A DNA stretch of 64,000 bases from Acanthopleura granulata (taxonomy: Eukaryota > Mollusca > Polyplacophora > Chitonida > Chitonidae). How positions within the stretch are numbered: position 1 is the first letter of the stretch; each line of letters starts with the position of its first letter. Where the stretch lies: contig JABBOT010000003.1 of assembly GCA_016165875.1 (NCBI GenBank), positions 31,167,663-31,231,662 of the forward strand, in the 5' to 3' direction. A program made the translations under genes and the position numbers. Below the pieces are notes generated by a model. The model worked only from the letters and a program-made list of their open reading frames with translations, had not been told where the DNA came from and ran no database searches. Of this stretch, positions 60,155 to 64,000 are shown in pieces.

Positions 60155-62355
60155 TGATGTTATACACAGATCAAGGTTGTCAGATCGTTAACCATCCTAC
60201 CCGTATACCGAATATTAACGAGGAACTCGACGATAAACCGCTTTAGCAGGAAAGAGCTGTAATTTGCCGTCAGAAACACTGTTGATTAAGTTATACATTC
60301 ATATATAAACACTTATACGTGGGACAAGGGGACAATGACACGCCGCCTGTTTCTTAAATTAGGAAATGGAGAAAACTTTGGACGTATAGTCCAAGAGCTT
60401 CATAATCTTTAGGTTGCGTAGGTACAAAAGTTTGGAATATTTTCCCACTTTTTGATAAAGAAAGAAGGCAAACTTTGATAACGATAGATTTATAAATTGT
60501 TATTAACGCCACATCAAAAAAATTTTGGCTTATATGACGTTGGGGAATTTTATGGGTGGTGGGCACGGGAGTTACTGTGACGTAAAGATACTACATTGGT
60601 AAAGCACAAGTGGTTGTGTACTACATTGATAAAGACAAGTGGTTGTATACTACCTTGGTAAAGGACAAGTGGTTGTCAACCCAGACCTTCGCAAGGCTTC
60701 GTCGACCGCGTATTGTCATAAAGATCCTCAGGACATGTAGCCAGCGTGGCAGAATAAAAAATCTTCCTGTCCCAAACCGGTATGATACCCATAATTACGA
60801 ATTTAAAAAATTGTAGCTCTGACAACATAGTTCGGCCTAAGTTTCTTAAACAGACTGCCAAAACAACGGTTTGAACTATATACTGTTTCTAAGTATTCCA
60901 AATGTAATTCCGTTGCCCATTTTCCCATTTCCATTAATTTATGTGATTATATTTTCTTACCTCATTACTGAAAGCTATTTGAAGTTCAGTTTATAAGGAA
61001 GGGAACGAATTCCATTAAACCTATTTTATTAATCAAGACAGTGGCAACTGGATTAAGACTCAGAACTTCGACGATCAAAGACTGCTCAGCGGTTTTAACC
61101 TGTCCCCCAAATAACGACAATTCCAGAATGACGGGTGTCTAGACATCATAAGGTCTATAGCAATTGCAAGAGAAATTCTTCAAACACCAGACTCCAAAGA
61201 GACAACCATGTATGGAAGTCTGCATCTTAGTTTTTATTGGCGGTGCCAAACCGATGCAATAGTCTGTCTACAGTGTTTTGTCAGGCTGCAAGATCGGCAC
61301 GACTTGGGATTCAAAGTAGAATCGGTATCAGTTAAAGTCTTTGACATTCCAGTCATGCAAGCCAACTGTATTGACTTTCACCTCAGCCAAACATTGCTGT
61401 AGGCTTTTTCTTTCCATAGGCTGAATTAAAATTCATTCTGGCCCATTTCCTGACTACCGTGGCGAGGAAATGGCGCCGATATTCTAACGCTGGCCAAAGA
61501 GCTTTGCCCTACATACCAGTACTATATGTTGGTCTTCCGTAGGGTTTTGGCTTCATTCTCTCAGACAATGTGGATAGAAACCCCTTGAGAGGGTCACATC
61601 AGAGGAAATTGCTCCTTTATTGGTCAGTCCAGCTTGTATAACCCAGGGCAACATCTTCCACTCAATTGCATTTGGCTCACGAATTCAACAGCCCGGCAAA
61701 ATGTCAAGAAGTCATGTTTTCATCATAACGCTCCAAGGCTTCTTTAGATTGGCAAGAAATGGTCGCCTGGTTAGACGAATCAAGCCTCAGGTGTCTAGGT
61801 CTTATGCTTGTGGGATTTACAAACGCCTGGAAAAGCCGTGTGTTTGAAAAACACCATGTTAGGTGCCAATTCCAAAATAACACAGGCTTGTTGGCCACGT
61901 TTTTGTTTCCTGTGGGAGCAATTCGTCAGACTAGAAATAACAATCCTTTTTTTTCTACAAAAATTCAAATTCACATGGGTGAAAGCTAAGACAAGAATTC
62001 GCGTGGAACAACATTTTACTTGGAACACCCACGCTAAAGCAAAATTAAACTCCCCTGTGTTTTTACCAAAATATCTTCAATAATTATCAACGATTAGATT
62101 AAGACGAGGCAAAAAATGGTTGGCCTCTATCTGACGACTTAAGTCTTGTTTAAGCTCTGATATTGTGACAGTAAACTTCAGCGACATGCAAGAAGCAACC
62201 AATAGAGCTATTTTATTAAATCTCTTTTCATTATTAGTGGAGACATATTCCTTGATTAAAATAACACGAATGTATGTGACGATCAGAAAGGTATCCATTC
62301 TCGGAAATTGTTAACCTACACGTTTAGAAAAGAGAGTCCATTTAGGGTGTTAGAA
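60155..62355. other. No gene seen outside a small tandem repeat
   Basis: Overlapping frames on opposite strands (for example 61620-62083) without motif. The tandem repeat at 60591 is listed separately. Confidence 0.45.
60591..60678 (+). repeat. Tandem repeat, 29-30-bp unit, 3 copies
   Basis: The unit is CTACATTGGTAAAG.ACAAGTGGTTGT plus 3-4 bases; copies start at 60591, 60621 and 60650. Confidence 0.88.
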
Positions 62356-62357
62356 AG

Positions 62358-62830
62358 ACGATCATGGTTCTATTCTGAACCCTAGTGTGCTATTCTTTGT
62401 AAACTTGCTTTCTCCACAGGGCGAAGGTTCAGTGATCCAGCATGGGGTTCTACTGTCGAACCCTCACCCATCAGACAAGTCAGGTATATTCAGGATTGTG
62501 GACATAAGGGAAGAAAGATAAAATTTTTCACATTTACACACCAAAACAAGTGTGATGATTTCATATGCAATGATGATTCCATATGCAATGAATACTGAAA
62601 GTAGAAAGATGACACCTTCACGTGATCACGTGTGTCTGTGTGGCAGCGCCCTGGAAAAGGCAGCGGTCGTGAAGGTTAATAACATCCTGGTGCAACCTGG
62701 GATCTTTTATATGGGGTGCTGAAGCCCAGTAATAAGGTTCTTTGTGGAACTTTACAAGATGCCACCACAGAGGCAAGACATGGAACTCTTAAAGGCTCAG
62801 TGGCTGCTCCGCCTTTTCTATGTGTCTACA
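62358..62830 (+). repeat. Dispersed repeat family C, copy 2
   Basis: Counterpart of 29561-30004. The 30-base identical block lies at 62644-62673. This copy carries an extra 18-base tandem duplication (62554-62571 and 62572-62589) and an added segment GATGCCACCA (62759-62768). A perfect 6-bp inverted repeat GGGTTC-7-GAACCC (62445-62463) is broken in copy 1. Upstream of 62358 similarity stops. Confidence 0.85.
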
Positions 62831-62889
62831 AAGAGGGCCAAGGGAAAAAAATCAGTCTTCAAACTTAATTGACGGACATACCAAGAGCC

Positions 62890-63243
62890 CTGGTACTGTG
62901 ATATTTTACAGGGAGATGATGATAAATGACTTCGTACGCTTCGTACATCTGGAACTGTGTTGTTTTACAGACAGGTGGCGATAAATGACTTCGTACGCTT
63001 CGTACATCTGGAACTGTGTTGTTTTACAGACAGGTGGCGATAAATGACTTCGTACGCTTCGTACATCTGGAACTGTGTTGTTTTACAGACAGGTGGCGAT
63101 AAATGACTTCGTACGCTTCGTACATCTGGAACTGTGTTGTTTCACAGACAGGTGGCGATAAATGACTTCGTACGCTTCGTACATCTGGAACTGTGTTGTT
63201 TTACAGGAAGATGACGATACATGATTTAGTGCGCTACATGTAG
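62890..63243 (+). repeat. 59-bp tandem array, 6 units, very uniform
   Basis: Units start at 62890, 62949, 63008, 63067, 63126 and 63185. Units 2-4 are identical and unit 5 differs by one T to C change; the first and last are diverged. Each inner unit contains GTACGCTTCGTAC, a 5-bp inverted repeat with a 3-base loop. The period is not a multiple of three and all frames close, so it is non-coding. Its uniformity suggests recent expansion or ongoing homogenisation. Confidence 0.95.
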
Positions 63244-63244
63244 G

Positions 63245-64000
63245 GGAAAAGTCACAGGTTGTCTTATAATACTAAACTACTTATCACTATATAAGACCGA
63301 CGGTGGAATGTTTTAATGTTGGTCCGGCTGTTTGATTCGTCCAAAATCGTCGAGATCAGAGGCACATGGGAGATACATTACAGTACAGTACATTTGAGGT
63401 GTGATAGCCTCAGTTTGCCATTACACACTTTGATTGTCACCGATGTCGGTTTACTGTTCTTTAAATTCCAGAGACTGTCTGGGAAAAGCCACTAACAAAT
63501 CGAAATCAATCTCTAGAGATCTACAGGAATACTTCCATCTTTGTCCTCTGTCTCTGGGCTAAGGAAAAGAAAATAATACGCTGTAATTACTGTGAGTAGA
63601 ACAGCAAGGATATCGCAAAAATATATATGGACGCGGGTTAAGAAATGATTGTTTCCGACCAGGAAGTATGGTGGATTTGTGATTTGACAGGAATTTTGAG
63701 GAACCTGGGGCAGTTCGCCGAGTGGAGTTGTCCGAAAACTGAAATTTGTACTGACCCGATGCAAAATGACATAAATTTATGAGCCTATATGACTTGAATG
63801 AGCACGGTTTATACATGAAATGTGCTTTTAAAGAAAGACAGGTGTAGTACTGTAGATCTGTATTTCATTGGGCTAAATGTCCATGGGCATATACGTAATA
63901 AGATAAGTGAAAGATAGTTGTCGTACGGTAGCTGTGAAGGTGGGGGTGGGGGGGCTGATAGGGAACGGTAAATGATCACGTGAAAATATACTCATTCGTC
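63245..64000. other. No gene seen; G-rich tract near the end
   Basis: Two overlapping minus-strand frames (83 and 85 codons) without motif. G runs at 63942, 63948 (7 G) and 63961 satisfy a quadruplex pattern with loops of 1, 1 and 6. Confidence 0.5.

Noticed and set aside
62890..63243. CRISPR-like array
   Set aside because: Repeats are directly tandem with no unique spacers, and the context is eukaryotic; it is a minisatellite.

Overview
This window looks like non-coding (intergenic or intronic) DNA from an animal nuclear genome. It is AT-rich, has stops in all six frames, and holds no long reading frame with a recognisable domain. I saw no rRNA, no convincing functional tRNA gene, no CRISPR array and no prokaryote-like gene spacing. 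The best clue to the organism is a tRNA-headed SINE family present in about twenty complete or broken copies, ending in a conserved tail block followed by AAATAAATAAAT. From memory this element is typical of marine molluscs (bivalves and gastropods). A second SINE head at 3.6 kb fits the same group. 'Mollusc' is therefore an inference from repeat content, not from any gene.

Layout. 1-2.6 kb: unique sequence without a gene. 2.6-18.6 kb: SINE copies on both strands, including a near full-length one at 7505-7770 with target-site duplications, a small 29-bp tandem array at 13.05 kb, a 32-33-bp array at 16.7 kb and a SINE at 17.2 kb with a 16-bp duplication. 22.0-22.5 kb: two SINE tails in tandem followed by a repeat (family E) that recurs at 27.15 kb. 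24.8-48.8 kb: four copies of a roughly 250-400-bp repeat (family B). 26.7 kb: a perfect 19-bp inverted repeat. 29.56 and 62.36 kb: two copies of a roughly 450-bp repeat (family C) sharing a 30-base identical block. 34.3-35.1 and 44.9-45.4 kb: two inverted copies of another repeat (family D) that share the position of a start codon and one reading frame. 38.0-38.9 kb: a 66-bp tandem array open on both strands. 42.27 kb: a second full-length SINE. 53.55-53.89 kb: three units of about 125 bp. 62.89-63.24 kb: a very uniform 59-bp tandem array.

No operon or pathway can be described. A few open stretches (minus strand 52.0-52.4, 43.15-43.7, 59.95-60.15 and 39.7-39.9 kb) look somewhat protein-like. 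They are listed at low confidence because frames of this length are expected by chance in 64 kb. The more solid content is the repeat landscape: at least two SINE families and four other dispersed families (B, C, D, E), seven tandem arrays of varied age, and several G-quadruplex-forming tracts.
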